From: CBINFS01 sp966250015
Lineage (GTDB): Bacteria; Bacteroidota; Rhodothermia; Rhodothermales; DASSAV01
Length of the DNA: 64,000 nucleotides
Assembly (NCBI GenBank): GCA_966250015.1
Contig: CBINFS010000006.1
Coordinates: 88,869-152,868, forward strand
Direction of reading: 5' to 3'
Shown here: positions 62,657 through 64,000 of the stretch, one piece after another
Position numbering within the stretch: the first letter of the stretch is position 1
How the letters are laid out: the number at the start of each line of letters is the position of its first letter
Made by a program: the position numbers and the translations under genes
Notes under the pieces: generated by a model
Seen by the model: only the letters and a program-made list of their open reading frames with translations
Database searches by the model: none
What the model was told of the DNA's origin: nothing

Positions 62657-63610
62657 ATGAATGTTATTGTCAAAAGTAAGAATAGAAACGGTGAAGCCGG
62701 CGCGGGGAACGTCACATTCGGGCTCGCTCTTGGGGGAGGAGGGATGAAAGGGTGGGCCCACGTGGGTGTGCTCTCCGTGCTCGACCAGTACGGGCTAGAG
62801 CCCGACATCATTTCCGGCTGTAGTGTCGGCGCCCTCATCGGTGCATACAAGGCCTACGGCTACACGATCGACGAAATGAAGCAGTTTATGAGGGAGCAAA
62901 AGACCTCATCTCTGTTTTCTCTTCGATTCGATGGTCTGGGTCTCTTGAGTACCGAAGCGTTCAGGGAATATCTCGTACAGCACTTCGGAGACTGCCGGTT
63001 CGAGGACCTGAAAACGCCTTTTTCGGTCATTTGCACGGACCTCGAGACGGGCAGAGAGGTCGTGATCAACAGGGGAACGCTGGTTGATGCGCTTCTGGCA
63101 TCGAGTGCGATGCCCGGTATATTCAGTCCGGTAGAGATCGACGGCCGGTTGCTCGTGGACGGCGGGCTGTGCAACAACGTTCCTGTCAGCGTGCTGGTCA
63201 ATATGGGCGCCCGGTACACGATTGCCGTTCGCTTGCATCGAGACCTTACGGGACTGAATGCGCCTCCGGTTAAGCGCAAAAAAGCAGTCGATACGACCGA
63301 TCGGGGTGTCTATTTCTCGATGTGGACGGAGCGGCTGAAAAATGCCTTCCGTGGTGAGAATAGCCGGCTTCCCAACGGTCTGGAAGTATTCGGGCGCGCG
63401 ATGGAGATCGTCGTGTCGCGCCTCGAAGGATACCGGCTCCAGGCCTATCCGCCCGACGTGCTGATCTCGCCTGACGTGTCGCACGTGCAGACGCTTAGCT
63501 TTTCAGAGGAAAAGGAAGAGATCTTTTCGAGTGGTGTAAAAGCGGCCGAGGCGGAAGCGTACAACCTCGAACGAATCGCCGAGCGGATCAAAGCCGGGAC
63601 CGTGAGCTGA
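62657..63610 (+). CDS. Patatin-like phospholipase
   Basis: 317 residues. The glycine-rich oxyanion loop A-L-G-G-G-G-M-K-G-W-A-H-V-G-V near residue 23, the nucleophile elbow G-C-S-V-G near residue 53 and the catalytic Asp in L-L-V-D-G-G-L-C-N-N near residue 165 make a complete Ser-Asp dyad. It is of the soluble NTE/RssA-like type, with no signal peptide, and acts as an intracellular lipid hydrolase. A polar C-terminal 100 residues follows. Confidence 0.9.
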   Translation: MNVIVKSKNRNGEAGAGNVTFGLALGGGGMKGWAHVGVLSVLDQYGLEPDIISGCSVGALIGAYKAYGYTIDEMKQFMREQKTSSLFSLRFDGLGLLSTEAFREYLVQHFGDCRFEDLKTPFSVICTDLETGREVVINRGTLVDALLASSAMPGIFSPVEIDGRLLVDGGLCNNVPVSVLVNMGARYTIAVRLHRDLTGLNAPPVKRKKAVDTTDRGVYFSMWTERLKNAFRGENSRLPNGLEVFGRAMEIVVSRLEGYRLQAYPPDVLISPDVSHVQTLSFSEEKEEIFSSGVKAAEAEAYNLERIAERIKAGTVS

Positions 63611-64000
63611 TGCACTTAATTGAAAGTGTAGATTCGAAGACGAGGCTGTAATATTGGTGGAGGGTTGCTTTTCGTACCCCTTCGACACTCCCGAGGGCCT
63701 CATTTCATAAAGATCCCTCACCCGCTTCGCGGGATTCGGGATGACAAAGTGAGGGCATTGTTGGCGATGACGAGGCCAAATGGTTGCCTAAACCTCTGAA
63801 AATGTCATTCCGAACCCGCAGCCGGGTGAGGAATCTTCCCAAAGTGCGGCTTTTCGGACTGGCTCCAACGGTTGAGAAAGGCACAATAAATTGCTCCCCT
63901 GGACAGGGGAGATGTCACGGAGCGACTGAGGGGTAGATTGACTGCTTTATCGCTATTGATTTCGGCCTCTCAATCGACCACCCCCGACCCCTCCTGTCCA
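63611..64000. repeat. Two palindromic intergenic repeats at the right edge
   Basis: No gene is seen. Repeat A: arms 63710-63746 and 63803-63837 are near-perfect inverted copies of about 36 bases around a 56-base spacer; the arms begin near C-C-C-T-C-A-C-C-C-G-C and end near G-G-G-A-T-G-A-C-A. Repeat B: arms 63894-63941 and 63970-64000, the second cut by the window end; its left arm holds the hairpin CTCCCCT-GGAC-AGGGGAG (63894-63911). Both look like dispersed non-coding elements. Confidence 0.65.

Noticed and set aside
62478..62660. 60-codon frame upstream of the patatin-like gene
   Set aside because: It overlaps the patatin start, has no RBS and no recognisable sequence; it is probably a chance frame.
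1..64000. CRISPR arrays, tRNA or rRNA genes, integrases or transposases
   Set aside because: No regularly spaced direct repeats, cloverleaf or rRNA sequence was recognised, and no translated frame looks like a recombinase or transposase; a covariance-model search was not possible here.

Overview
The window (about 57% GC by eye) looks like chromosomal DNA of a Rhodothermota/Bacteroidota-type bacterium. The sequence evidence is: a stand-alone type IX secretion (T9SS) sorting domain with the AYPNPFNPTT motif, a DUF5103 T9SS-plug-like lipoprotein, a Bacteroidota-type Hc1-like histone, DUF2851 and DUF4270-like proteins, a single-domain GT5 'glycogen synthase', and promoter-like boxes resembling the Bacteroidota -7 element. 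No rRNA, tRNA, CRISPR array, prophage or insertion sequence was recognised. Most genes are housekeeping or conserved accessory genes.

Layout. 1-7 kb: 3' part of an SDR-like gene, a TerB-like gene, polyphosphate glucokinase, a small lipoprotein, dnaG and ppk; glucokinase and ppk together make and spend polyphosphate. 7-13.7 kb: cytochrome c lipoprotein, a frameshifted small gene overlapping a glutamine amidotransferase, smr and dnaE in one unit, and an amino-acid-kinase-like protein. 13.8-18.7 kb: histone H1-like gene with a good promoter and terminator, a membrane metallopeptidase with TPRs, the DUF5103 lipoprotein and an HDOD protein. 18.7-24.5 kb: DUF2851, pyrF, a repeat-bearing gap, tex and a Nudix hydrolase. 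24.5-32.5 kb: a lipoprotein, TonB, AcuI-like reductase, DAO-type oxidoreductase, acyl-ACP thioesterase, SDR, small membrane protein, DUF4174 and an App1-like phosphatase. 32.6-41.9 kb: GspE/PilB-type ATPase, acidic-tail protein, MscS channel, a 23-residue membrane peptide, DUF1232, M23 peptidase, PduO-type cobalamin adenosyltransferase with an ABC ATPase, and two small proteins related to T9SS sorting domains. 42-46.6 kb: methyltransferase and flavoprotein reductase pair, threonylcarbamoyl-AMP synthase and a lamin-tail protein.

46.7-54.2 kb is the most coherent system: a minus-strand chemotaxis operon cheW - HEAT protein - cheR - response regulator - cheY - cheZ - cheA - cheB. It has unusual features: CheA has a long acidic linker where the P2 domain usually sits, the CheZ-like phosphatase ends in four tandem copies of the short CheY-binding motif known from CheZ and FliM, and a HEAT-repeat protein sits inside the operon. 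No receptors or flagellar genes are in the window. 54.5-57.2 kb: L-rhamnose isomerase and a Tat-exported Gfo/Idh/MocA oxidoreductase. 57.3-62.2 kb: TPR protein, outer-membrane beta-barrel protein, DUF4270-like lipoprotein and short GT5 protein, all minus. 62.6-64 kb: patatin-like phospholipase followed by two palindromic intergenic repeats.

The strongest candidates for something little described are the multi-motif CheZ tail with its HEAT neighbour, the frameshifted gene at 7.66-7.99 kb, and the repeated palindromic elements at 21.2 kb and 63.7-64.0 kb. All functional calls are from reading the sequence; no database search was run.
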